In this document: piece after piece, positions 1-6,550 of the stretch
How positions within the stretch are numbered: the stretch's first letter is position 1
How the letters are laid out: each line of letters opens with the position of its first letter
Source of the DNA: Gammaproteobacteria bacterium
Lineage (GTDB): Bacteria > Pseudomonadota > Gammaproteobacteria > Pseudomonadales > DSM-25080
Assembly: GCA_013372965.1 (NCBI GenBank)
Contig: JABXIR010000096.1
Span: 1-9,826 of the forward strand
DNA: 9,826 nt
Direction: 5' to 3'
Position numbers and translations under genes: made by a program
The notes under the pieces: generated by a model
Databases searched by the model: none
Seen by the model: only the letters and a program-made list of their open reading frames with translations
What the model was told of the DNA's origin: nothing

Positions 1-17
1 AATGCCTAATGCAAGAT

Positions 18-50
18 GATCCTTCAATTTCATAATGAGATAGAAGGATC
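18..50 (+). promoter_or_regulatory. Hairpin over the ribosome binding site of the TlpA-like gene
   Basis: GATCCTTC at 18-25 is the exact reverse complement of GAAGGATC at 43-50, giving an 8-bp stem with a 17-base loop. The 3' arm contains the Shine-Dalgarno sequence GAAGGA (43-48) for the GTG at 55. If the mRNA starts upstream of 18, the folded form would hide the ribosome binding site and lower translation. The repeat is seen directly; the regulatory role is inferred. Confidence 0.4.
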
Positions 51-54
51 TTCC

Positions 55-585
55 GTGCGTCAACTGTTAGCCCCGATTACTATTGCTCTGTTACTCGTCT
101 GTTCAGTCTCGAAAGCCGAGCTCCAAGATGGGCAACCCTTCCCTGATGACTTTTCACCACCCATCATAGGTGGCGAGGATCTCAACTTAAGCGACTACGA
201 TGGGAAAATTATTGTGGTTGCGTTCTGGGCCACCTGGTGTCGTCCCTGTCTTGAAGAGTTTCCCTATTTGATGTCGATTCAACGTCAAGCTACGAACGAG
301 CATGTCCAGGTTATTGCGGTCACTTGGAATGAAAGTCGACGAAAAGCTCGTCGCGCCATCGGCAATTTACCGGACACTGGTTTTGTCTTCGCTATCGACC
401 GCAAGGGTCGTCATGGCGAGTCTCTTGGTGTTGGCGCCATTCCTCACACCATCGTCATCGGTGCAGATGGCATCGTAAAGTATCAGAGTATCGGTTTCAG
501 TGAGACTAGCGTCGAGAGTCTGATCGAGGCAATCAACGTCGAGCTCAGTGCCAAACAACAGTCTGATGGCCAAGTAGAAAATTGA
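55..585 (+). CDS. Exported TlpA-like thioredoxin-fold protein
   Basis: This is a thiol-disulfide oxidoreductase of the TlpA/ResA type, likely reducing or exchanging disulfides in periplasmic proteins, for example during cytochrome c maturation; its partner cannot be read from the sequence. From the GTG at 55 the product has 176 residues. Residues 1-21 form a signal peptide ending in VSKA, and the thioredoxin fold follows. The active site is WCRPC (Cys62, Cys65) after AFWAT, and the cis-proline loop is AIPHT (Pro130). An in-frame ATG at 16 would add 13 residues, but it has no ribosome binding site and puts polar residues ahead of the signal peptide. The GTG has GAAGGA at 43-48, six bases upstream, so I prefer it. 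An in-frame stop lies at 7-9, so the gene does not extend further upstream. The fold is certain; the exact subfamily and physiological target are not. It does not look co-transcribed with leuS, which has its own 147-base upstream spacer. Confidence 0.85.
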   Translation: MRQLLAPITIALLLVCSVSKAELQDGQPFPDDFSPPIIGGEDLNLSDYDGKIIVVAFWATWCRPCLEEFPYLMSIQRQATNEHVQVIAVTWNESRRKARRAIGNLPDTGFVFAIDRKGRHGESLGVGAIPHTIVIGADGIVKYQSIGFSETSVESLIEAINVELSAKQQSDGQVEN

Positions 586-600
586 GAAACCCGCGACAAC

Positions 601-639
601 ACACCGTCTGAATCAATCTAAAGCTGAATTAAACGGTGT
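601..639 (+). repeat. Inverted repeat after the TlpA-like gene
   Basis: ACACCGT at 601-607 pairs perfectly with ACGGTGT at 633-639 across a 25-base loop. It starts 15 bases after the TlpA-like stop codon. The loop is long and no T-run follows directly (the next T-rich stretch starts at 653), so it is a weak candidate for a transcript end and may be chance. Confidence 0.25.
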
Positions 640-659
640 ATTGCCAAACCGATTTTTAC

Positions 660-665
660 TATACT
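660..665 (+). promoter_or_regulatory. Possible -10 box upstream of leuS
   Basis: TATACT at 660-665 matches five of the six bases of the sigma-70 -10 consensus and lies in an AT-rich stretch about 70 bases upstream of leuS. The best -35-like hexamer, TTGCCA at 641-646, is only 13 bases away, which is too close for a normal promoter. I therefore mark only the -10. It would start transcription near 672, just ahead of the hairpin at 692-707. Confidence 0.25.
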
Positions 666-691
666 AGCGAGAATATTTTATTCATTTGCTA

Positions 692-707
692 GGTGTCCCC
701 TGACACC
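692..707 (+). promoter_or_regulatory. Small hairpin in the leuS leader
   Basis: GGTGTC at 692-697 and GACACC at 702-707 form a perfect 6-bp stem around the four-base loop CCCT, ending 25 bases before the leuS ATG. No T-run follows, so it is not an intrinsic terminator. It could affect leader stability or bind a regulator. The leader has no leucine-rich mini-ORF and nothing resembling a T-box, so classic attenuation is not supported. Confidence 0.3.
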
Positions 708-732
708 CCCAACGAAGAAGTAAACAGTCAAC

Positions 733-3186
733 ATGCAAGAGCATTACAATCCGACCGAAATTGAAAAATCGGCACAAGAACATTGGCGAAAGAGCGACAG
801 CTTTTCAGTTAAGCACGACGACTCGAAAGAGAAATTCTACTGCCTATCGATGTTCCCGTACCCAAGCGGCAAATTGCACATGGGTCACGTTCGAAACTAC
901 AGCTTGGGCGATGTCGTTTCTCGCTATCAGCGTATGCTCGGTAAAAATGTAATGCAACCGATGGGCTGGGATGCGTTTGGGCTACCTGCCGAAAACGCGG
1001 CGATCAAACACAACACGGCCCCGGCACCGTGGACTTACAGCAACATTGAAGACATGAAAGCACAGTTCGATCAACTGGGTTTTGGCTTCGACTGGTCGCG
1101 TGAGCTCGCAACATGTAAACCCGATTACTATCGCTGGGAGCAATGGTTCTTTACCAAGCTGTACGAAAAAGGCTTAGTGTACAAAAAGACATCAGCGGTT
1201 AACTGGTGTCCAAACGATCAAACCGTGCTAGCGAACGAACAAGTTATCGACGGATGTTGCTGGCGCTGTGACACGGTTGTCGAGCGTAAAGAGATTCCCC
1301 AGTGGTTCATTAAGATCACCGCCTACGCTGAAGAGCTTTTAAACGACCTCGACCAACTCGACGGTTGGCCAGAGCAAGTGCGCACCATGCAAAAAAACTG
1401 GATCGGTCGCTCTGAAGGCGTTGAGATGCGGTTTGATTTGGCAACGGCAATCGATGATATTCACGACCTATCGATTTACACTACTCGCCCGGACACGTTA
1501 ATGGGCGTTAGTTACGTTGCAGTAGCTGCGGAGCACCCGATTGCTAAAGCCGCATCGACAAATAATACCGAACTCGCAGAGTTCATTCAGTCGTGCAAAG
1601 CCAACTCAGTTGCCGAGGCCGATATGGCAACCATGGAGAAGCTGGGCCTCGATACCGGCGTTAAGGCTAAGCACCCAATCACGGGTGAAGAAGTGCCCGT
1701 GTTTGTCGCTAATTTTGTATTAATGGACTACGGCTCAGGCGCCGTGATGGCCGTTCCTGGTCACGATCAACGCGACTGGGAGTTCGCAACCAAATACGGC
1801 ATCGACATCAAGCAAGTGATCGACGCGGACGGCGACATTTCAGTTGCCGCAATCACCGAGAAAGGCACGCTGATTAACTCCGGTAAGTACGACGGTTTAA
1901 CTTCCGATGAAGCCTTTAAAGCGATCGCCTCCGACCTCGAAGCTAACAACCAAGGTCAAGTTAAGGTTAACTTCCGCTTACGTGACTGGGGCGTCTCACG
2001 CCAGCGTTATTGGGGTGCTCCAATTCCAATGATGTACGATGCCAACGGCAAAGAGCAACCAATTCCAGAGTCGATGCTTCCGGTCGAGTTACCCGAAGAC
2101 GTCGAGATGGACGGCGTACAGTCCCCGATTAAAGCCGATCCAAATTGGGCAAAGATCACAGTCAACGGTGAAGCGTTTACTCGCGAAACCGATACCTTCG
2201 ACACGTTCATGGAGTCATCGTGGTACTACGCACGCTACTGTAGCTCTAATGACGACACGCAAATGCTCAACCCAGAAGAAGCGAACTATTGGCTACCGGT
2301 CGATCAGTACATCGGTGGCATCGAACATGCGATCTTGCATCTACTCTATGCTCGTTTCTTCCACAAGTTACTTAGAGATGCAGGGTTAGTCGACAGCGAC
2401 GAGCCATTTAAGCGCCTCCTATGCCAAGGCATGGTACTCAAAGACGGCGCTAAGATGTCTAAGAGCAAGGGCAATACAGTGGATCCTCAAGCTCTCATCG
2501 ATCAATACGGTGCAGACACGGTTCGACTATTCATCATGTTCGCGGCGCCACCAGAACAATCACTCGAATGGTCAGACTCTGGCGTAGAGGGCGCACATCG
2601 CTTCTTGAAGAAGTTGTGGCGTACAGTCCACGGTCACCTCGAGGCGGGTGTACCGAGTGACCTAGATCTAACGAGTTTAAGCGACTCCGATAAGGCACTT
2701 CGCCGCAAAACACACGAGACGATTGCGAAAGTTTCAGACGACTTCGGTCGTCGCCAAACCTTCAACACCGCGATTGCCGCTATTATGGAGTTGCTCAACG
2801 AAGTCAATAAACTCGCGACTCGTAACACTGCAAATGGTTTAGCCGTCGAACGTGAAGCTCTAGACGCGGCGGTACTAATGCTCAGCCCGATCGTGCCTCA
2901 CGTCGCGCACGAACTGTGGGGACTACTCGGTCATCACAATGATGTGATCAATGCCGAGTGGCCAACCGCCGACGAGAAAGCCATGATTCGCGATGAGCTC
3001 ACTATTGTGGTTCAGGTCAACGGTAAGGTGCGCGGCAAGGTTCAAGTACCCGCTTCCGCTTCAAAAGAAGAAGTCGAAGCGCTCGCGCAAGCTGACGAGA
3101 ATGTTGTCCGTCACCTTGATGGCTTAACGGTTCGCAAGGTGATTGTGGTTCCGGGTCGTCTCGTGAACATTGTTGCGAGTGCTTAA
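733..3186 (+). CDS. leuS: Leucyl-tRNA synthetase
   Basis: A class I aminoacyl-tRNA synthetase that charges tRNA-Leu with leucine in the cytoplasm. The 817-residue product follows the gammaproteobacterial enzyme from its first residues (MQEHYNPTEIE). The HIGH motif is HMGH at 49-52 in the Rossmann core. A zinc-site region has Cys159, Cys175, Cys176 and Cys179. The CP1 editing domain spans roughly 225-415, with TTRPDT at 250-255 and VPGHDQRD at 341-348 both intact, so proofreading should work. KMSKS is at 574-578, followed by the anticodon-binding domain and a C-terminal domain with VQVNGKVRGK at about 760-769. The odd point is that CQGMVL (564-569) and KMSKS are separated by only four residues (KDGA). 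The E. coli enzyme carries its leucine-specific domain of about 50 residues there, which explains most of the shortfall from 860 residues. KMSKS is also followed by KGNTVDP, not KNNGIDP. No strong Shine-Dalgarno is visible (GAAG at 717-720), but homology fixes the start. First gene of the leuS-lptE-holA operon. Confidence 0.98.
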   Translation: MQEHYNPTEIEKSAQEHWRKSDSFSVKHDDSKEKFYCLSMFPYPSGKLHMGHVRNYSLGDVVSRYQRMLGKNVMQPMGWDAFGLPAENAAIKHNTAPAPWTYSNIEDMKAQFDQLGFGFDWSRELATCKPDYYRWEQWFFTKLYEKGLVYKKTSAVNWCPNDQTVLANEQVIDGCCWRCDTVVERKEIPQWFIKITAYAEELLNDLDQLDGWPEQVRTMQKNWIGRSEGVEMRFDLATAIDDIHDLSIYTTRPDTLMGVSYVAVAAEHPIAKAASTNNTELAEFIQSCKANSVAEADMATMEKLGLDTGVKAKHPITGEEVPVFVANFVLMDYGSGAVMAVPGHDQRDWEFATKYGIDIKQVIDADGDISVAAITEKGTLINSGKYDGLTSDEAFKAIASDLEANNQGQVKVNFRLRDWGVSRQRYWGAPIPMMYDANGKEQPIPESMLPVELPEDVEMDGVQSPIKADPNWAKITVNGEAFTRETDTFDTFMESSWYYARYCSSNDDTQMLNPEEANYWLPVDQYIGGIEHAILHLLYARFFHKLLRDAGLVDSDEPFKRLLCQGMVLKDGAKMSKSKGNTVDPQALIDQYGADTVRLFIMFAAPPEQSLEWSDSGVEGAHRFLKKLWRTVHGHLEAGVPSDLDLTSLSDSDKALRRKTHETIAKVSDDFGRRQTFNTAIAAIMELLNEVNKLATRNTANGLAVEREALDAAVLMLSPIVPHVAHELWGLLGHHNDVINAEWPTADEKAMIRDELTIVVQVNGKVRGKVQVPASASKEEVEALAQADENVVRHLDGLTVRKVIVVPGRLVNIVASA

Positions 3187-3189
3187 GCT

Positions 3190-3684
3190 ATGCAACGAGT
3201 CGCAACGGGTTTTATCGTATTAATCTTAAGCTTAACCGCTGCGTGTGGCTGGCAGTTAAGAGGTCAGAGTACCGGAAGCGAAGATACCTCCAAGGGCATC
3301 TTTGTTCGTTCCAGTGTCGATCAGCCCGTTGCTATTCACTTGCGCAATTCCCTCGAATTGCGCGGCAACCTTACCGAGCTTAATGATGCTGAGATTATCA
3401 TCGAGATCGGCCCGCTGATGACCAACAAGCGCGTGGCTGCAGTTGACCAAATTGGCGAAGCCGATGTGTATCGCATCACGCTGTCAAATCAACTGAGAAT
3501 ACTTGATTCAAACGGGTTGGAAGTTGCACCGCTCACGACGATGAGCCAATCAGATAACTACAACTACGATCGACGAATTCTCGAGGCGATGGAGCAGGAA
3601 GAACGCGACCTTATCGATCGACTTGAACAGCAGTTGGCCGAAGCGATTCTCCGCCGGGCCATCATTCTGAGTCGCGGCCAATGA
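3190..3684 (+). CDS. lptE: LPS-assembly lipoprotein LptE
   Basis: LptE is the outer-membrane lipoprotein that sits inside the LptD barrel and helps insert lipopolysaccharide into the outer leaflet. The 164-residue product has a lipoprotein signal peptide with the lipobox LTAAC, so the lipidated residue is Cys19. It is followed by GWQLRG, the typical start of mature LptE/RlpB proteins. The middle (about 90-115) has the alternating pattern of the LptE fold, including QIGEADVYRITL, and the C-terminal part is a charged helix (EQEERDLIDRLEQQLAEAI). Length is close to that of known family members. It begins three bases after the leuS stop and its TGA overlaps the holA ATG, so translation of the three genes is probably coupled. 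Its position between leuS and holA is the conserved one and strongly supports the call despite the low conservation usual for this family. Confidence 0.93.
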   Translation: MQRVATGFIVLILSLTAACGWQLRGQSTGSEDTSKGIFVRSSVDQPVAIHLRNSLELRGNLTELNDAEIIIEIGPLMTNKRVAAVDQIGEADVYRITLSNQLRILDSNGLEVAPLTTMSQSDNYNYDRRILEAMEQEERDLIDRLEQQLAEAILRRAIILSRGQ

Positions 3685-4706
3685 TTGTCTCGGTTGAGCA
3701 GCTTTATAACCAGCTCTCAGCCCCACTCTCGGGCATCATCTGGATCGCCAGTGACGAGCCTTTAGTTACTCAAGAGCTACTCGACGAGTTACGTCGCGCG
3801 GCAAAACAACAAGGGTATGAGGATCGCCAACGTTTTTTTTCCGGCCCTCGATTTGATTGGTCGGAAGTGCTCGCATCAGCCAACAGCTTATCTCTGTTTT
3901 CAACGCTCACCTTTCTCGACATTCAACACCAAGGCAGCTTCGACGACGCATTTAAAAAAGCGGTCACTCAACTCGCGGAAGCCCAACTTCAAGATACCTT
4001 GATTATCATTCAAACCGACAAACTCGATAATAAACAACTGAAATCAAAGTGGGTTAAAGCCATCGAGGAAGCATCGACTGTGTGCACCGTTAAACCGGTG
4101 TACGCCAATCAGTTTAGCGGCTGGCTGAACCAGCGTGCCCAGAAGTGTGGTCTATCACTTAGCCCACAGGCTGTTGAAGCCTTGGCAGAGAAAACGGAAG
4201 GCAATTTATTGGCCGCGGCTCAAGAAGTTGAAAAGCTCGCATTGTTCCATCACGGAAAGACCGTTGAAATAGAGGATGTTGTCTATAGTGTGGCCGATAG
4301 CGCACGCTATAACGTATTTAACCTGATCGACCGACTGCTCGAAGGCGATGCGGCCCATGCTTTGAAAACGCTGTCGGGTCTAAAGGCCGAAGGTAACGAC
4401 ACTATGTACATTTTGTGGGCACTAACTCGCGAAATTCGTACGCTGATTCAGGTGAAAAAACTGCAACAGGCTCAGCAAGACAATGACTCAGCGCTGATGC
4501 GCCTTGGTGTCATGAAAATGCGTAGTCGGCTCGTGCGCAATGCGGCACAACGTATTCCATTCAATGCATTAGTGACCACACTTGAACTTTGCGAGAAAGT
4601 CGATACCGCCGCTAAGTCGGGCCAACCCGATTCTGCCAACCGACTGATCTTCGAAATTTGTACGGCACTCGCAGGACGACCTACCGCACTCTTCGCAATG
4701 GCCTAA
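3681..4706 (+). CDS. holA: DNA polymerase III delta subunit
   Basis: The delta subunit of the clamp loader opens the beta sliding clamp during DNA replication. The 341-residue product has the three-domain layout of HolA: a degenerate AAA+ domain (about 1-140), a helical second domain containing EGNLLAAAQEVEKL at about 174-187, and a C-terminal collar domain. The P-loop region (GIIWIASDEPLVTQE, about 18-32) lacks a Walker A lysine, as expected for delta, which does not hydrolyse ATP. SLF at 71-73 aligns with the SLF of the E. coli protein whose Leu73-Phe74 pair wedges into the clamp; here the pair is Leu72-Phe73. The start codon overlaps the lptE stop (ATGA), which indicates translational coupling. 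A run of eight T at 3833-3840 lies in the coding region but the frame is intact. In many gammaproteobacteria nadD follows; here the next gene is on the opposite strand. Confidence 0.95.
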   Translation: MIVSVEQLYNQLSAPLSGIIWIASDEPLVTQELLDELRRAAKQQGYEDRQRFFSGPRFDWSEVLASANSLSLFSTLTFLDIQHQGSFDDAFKKAVTQLAEAQLQDTLIIIQTDKLDNKQLKSKWVKAIEEASTVCTVKPVYANQFSGWLNQRAQKCGLSLSPQAVEALAEKTEGNLLAAAQEVEKLALFHHGKTVEIEDVVYSVADSARYNVFNLIDRLLEGDAAHALKTLSGLKAEGNDTMYILWALTREIRTLIQVKKLQQAQQDNDSALMRLGVMKMRSRLVRNAAQRIPFNALVTTLELCEKVDTAAKSGQPDSANRLIFEICTALAGRPTALFAMA

Positions 4707-4707
4707 C

Positions 4708-5715
4708 TTACTCGAGCTCGGCTCCGGCTAACGTTGCCACCATTACGGCCTTGATGGTATGCAGACGATTTTCAGCTTCGTCAAACACCACCGAATTGGG
4801 CCCCTCGAATACCTCTTCTGTTACTTCCATAGAATCCAAACCAAACTGAGCTTTCATCTGCTTTCCAACCACGGTGTCCGTATTATGGAACGCCGGTAAA
4901 CAATGCATGAACAGGGTATGCTCCTTACCCGTTTTGCTCATCATTTCAGCATTGACTTGGTAATCGCGAAGCAAGTTGACGCGAGATTCCCAAACCGATG
5001 CATCCTCTCCCATCGAGACCCATACATCGGTATAAATTGCGTCTGCACCATCAACGGCTTCGTCGATATTGTCAGTAATGGTGATTTTGGCACCCGAGTC
5101 GACTGCCAACTGTCGACACACATCGACTAATGATTCTTCGGGCTGGCATGATTTCGGCGCTGCGATACGAAAGTCGATACCCATCTTCGCGGCACCCACC
5201 ATGAGTGAATTGCCCATATTATTTCGACCGTCACCAACGTAACAGAACGTCATATCACTGAACGGTCGGTTGAGGTGCTCTCTCAGTGTGAGGAAATCAG
5301 CGAGTATTTGCGTAGGATGAAACTCGTCAGTCAGTCCATTCCAAACGGGAACGCCGGCATATTTTGCAAGGTCTTCGACGATCACTTGGCCGAATCCGCG
5401 ATACTGGATACCGTGATACATCCGCCCCAAAACTCGGGCGGTATCAGCGACGGTCTCTTTAACCCCCAAGTGTCCGCCACTCGGGCCAATGTAGGTAATG
5501 TTTGCGCCCTGATCAAAGGCACCCACTTCGAATGCGCAACGGGTACGTGTGCTGTTTTTTTCGAAGATCAGCGCGATATTCTTGCCCGCGAGAAACTTAG
5601 GTTCAGACCCCATTCGTTTCTTCATTTTCAAATCGGCGGCAAGATTAATGAGAAATTCGATTTCCTCGGCAGAAAAATCGAGTAGTTTTAAGAACGAGCG
5701 CCCTTGCAAATTCAC
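4708..5715 (-). CDS. argF: Ornithine carbamoyltransferase
   Basis: The enzyme makes citrulline from ornithine and carbamoyl phosphate, the sixth step of arginine biosynthesis, in the cytoplasm. The 335-residue product is close to the E. coli ArgF/ArgI length. Carbamoyl-phosphate binding is shown by STRTR at 55-59 and HPTQ at 133-136. Ornithine binding is shown by D230 with VSMGE at 233-237 and by HCLP at 271-274, which carries the catalytic cysteine Cys272. The start is GTG at 5715; AAGGAG at 5727-5722 lies six bases upstream and settles it. An overlapping ATG at 5717 is out of frame and meets TGA at once. No arcA, arcC or other arginine gene is adjacent, so an anabolic role is more likely than arginine-deiminase catabolism, and the argF/argI choice is a naming matter. 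It converges with holA with one base between the stops and diverges from the cytochrome gene. Confidence 0.97.
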   Translation of the reverse strand: MNLQGRSFLKLLDFSAEEIEFLINLAADLKMKKRMGSEPKFLAGKNIALIFEKNSTRTRCAFEVGAFDQGANITYIGPSGGHLGVKETVADTARVLGRMYHGIQYRGFGQVIVEDLAKYAGVPVWNGLTDEFHPTQILADFLTLREHLNRPFSDMTFCYVGDGRNNMGNSLMVGAAKMGIDFRIAAPKSCQPEESLVDVCRQLAVDSGAKITITDNIDEAVDGADAIYTDVWVSMGEDASVWESRVNLLRDYQVNAEMMSKTGKEHTLFMHCLPAFHNTDTVVGKQMKAQFGLDSMEVTEEVFEGPNSVVFDEAENRLHTIKAVMVATLAGAELE

Positions 5716-5721
5716 ATTGTA

Positions 5722-5727
5722 CTCCTT
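5722..5727 (-). promoter_or_regulatory. Ribosome binding site that fixes the GTG start of argF
   Basis: Read on the minus strand, AAGGAG lies six bases upstream of the GTG at 5715. It is a near-perfect Shine-Dalgarno sequence. The only nearby ATG (5717-5715) overlaps this GTG out of frame and runs straight into a TGA, so GTG must be the start. Confidence 0.8.
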
Positions 5728-5744
5728 AGATCAGTATCACTTTG

Positions 5745-5772
5745 ATGTTATGCTCCCCTGTGGTAATTGCAA
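5745..5772 (-). promoter_or_regulatory. Candidate argF promoter
   Basis: On the minus strand, TTGCAA (5772-5767) and TAACAT (5750-5745) are separated by 16 bases and each matches four of six consensus positions. Transcription would start near 5738 and leave a leader of about 22 bases containing the Shine-Dalgarno sequence. No ARG-box-like TGAAT-ATTCA pair is visible here, so ArgR control is not supported by eye. Confidence 0.3.
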
Positions 5773-5784
5773 CTGTCGTTGCGA
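5767..5784. repeat. Imperfect palindrome between argF and the cytochrome gene
   Basis: TTGCAAC at 5767-5773 and GTTGCGA at 5778-5784 form an inverted repeat with six of seven pairs matching around the spacer TGTC; the inner five pairs are perfect. One arm contains the proposed -35 of argF and the other the proposed -35 of the cytochrome gene, so a protein bound here could affect both. An operator role is inferred from position and symmetry only. Confidence 0.35.
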
Positions 5785-5807
5785 AGCAAAAATTTATAGA
5801 TTAGATA
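5779..5807 (+). promoter_or_regulatory. Candidate promoter of the b561-type cytochrome gene
   Basis: TTGCGA at 5779-5784 and TAGATA at 5802-5807 are separated by 17 bases in an AT-rich stretch. The -10 match is weak (three of six); GATACT at 5804-5809 matches four but with a 19-base spacer. Transcription would start near 5814, about 20 bases before the start codon. Confidence 0.3.
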
Positions 5808-5833
5808 CTTTGTCGGAATACGAGAGGATAAAT

Positions 5834-6478
5834 ATGACCAAGGTATGGGATCTCGCCCTGCGAATTTGGCATTGGTGCCTTGTTATTGCCATCATTGCCG
5901 CATTTGTTACCGCTGAGCTCGCTGAAGAGTCCTTCGACGCAGCGATCTGGCATATGTACGTCGGCGTCACGGTACTAGCCTTGCTCACATTTCGCCTTGT
6001 TTGGGGCGTCTTGGGCACTCGGTATGCAAAGTGGTCGAGCCTTAAGTTGGCGCCACGTCATTTAAAAAGTGAAGCGAAACACCCAACGCTAGGTCACAGT
6101 GCCACGGGCTCTTGGGCGACACTGCTCATACTCTCTGCGATCTTGACGCAGGCCTTCACCGGTCTATTCAGTTTCGACACGGGTCTCTACATTGGTGGTC
6201 CATTTAGCCAATCGGTGTCTGAGTCTCTACAGACATTGGCGACATCGATTCATCACCTTGGAGAGAAGGTCATCGTAGGCGTTATTGCGCTGCATTTGGC
6301 TGCACTCACATTTTACCAGTTGACCGGCAAGCCAATCCTGTTATCAATGATCCACGGGAAAAAGCGTAGTGTGACTCGAAACGACCCTCCTCACGATTCG
6401 ATCTCGCCGACGAAGCTGATGGTGACGATCGCGTTGTCGGTAACGCTCTTTGTATGGCTAATGCTCAAGCTATCCTAA
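5834..6478 (+). CDS. b561-family membrane cytochrome b
   Basis: A small integral inner-membrane cytochrome b of the bacterial b561 / Ni-Fe-hydrogenase cytochrome b type (PF01292-like), which passes electrons between the quinone pool and a redox partner. The partner is not identifiable here. The 214-residue product has hydrophobic segments at about 12-28, 38-58, 94-113, 143-162 and 193-211. Histidines suited to bind two b hemes are His13 (RIWHW), His40 (IWHMYVG), His140/His141 (SIHHLGE) and His154 (ALHLAAL). The first four helices form the heme-binding core and the fifth is an extra C-terminal anchor. The ATG at 5834 has AGAGGA at 5823-5828, five bases upstream. The frame stays open upstream into argF antisense, but that extension is polar, not membrane-like, and I reject it. 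The next gene has its own promoter, so co-transcription is not required. The family is fairly certain; the function is not. Confidence 0.85.
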   Translation: MTKVWDLALRIWHWCLVIAIIAAFVTAELAEESFDAAIWHMYVGVTVLALLTFRLVWGVLGTRYAKWSSLKLAPRHLKSEAKHPTLGHSATGSWATLLILSAILTQAFTGLFSFDTGLYIGGPFSQSVSESLQTLATSIHHLGEKVIVGVIALHLAALTFYQLTGKPILLSMIHGKKRSVTRNDPPHDSISPTKLMVTIALSVTLFVWLMLKLS

Positions 6479-6509
6479 GTAATCACCGAGAGGCGAATAC
6501 ATCCAGTCT

Positions 6510-6538
6510 TTGATACTATTTGCAGCGAAATACATAAT
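6510..6538 (+). promoter_or_regulatory. Sigma-70-like promoter of the prolyl oligopeptidase gene
   Basis: TTGATA at 6510-6515 and CATAAT at 6533-6538 are separated by exactly 17 bases and match ten of twelve consensus positions, the best promoter-like sequence in the window. Transcription would start near 6545, only about six bases before the ATG at 6551, leaving almost no leader. This agrees with the lack of a recognisable Shine-Dalgarno sequence ahead of that ATG. Confidence 0.55.
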
Positions 6539-6550
6539 ATCGAGATTACT

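Noticed and set aside
16..54. ATG at 16 as the start of the TlpA-like gene
   Set aside because: It has no Shine-Dalgarno sequence and adds polar residues before an otherwise clean signal peptide; the GTG at 55 has GAAGGA six bases upstream.
586..732. Leucine-rich leader peptide or T-box controlling leuS
   Set aside because: No start codon with a leucine-rich frame is present before 733, no terminator follows the hairpin, and no T-box-like elements are visible.
1391..1397. Seven-A run in leuS as a programmed frameshift site
   Set aside because: The frame continues through a conserved stretch (MQKNWIG) and no alternative product of interest would result.
5275..5685. 136-codon open frame on the plus strand inside argF
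   Set aside because: It mirrors the conserved argF coding sequence, has no recognisable domain and no clear ribosome binding site.
5549..5833. Upstream extension of the cytochrome reading frame from a GTG at 5549
   Set aside because: It lies antisense over the start of argF, is polar and unlike the family, and the ATG at 5834 has a well-placed AGAGGA.
5716..5833. ARG box for ArgR control of argF
   Set aside because: I looked for the TGAAT-ATTCA type pair and found none; the only symmetric element has a different sequence.
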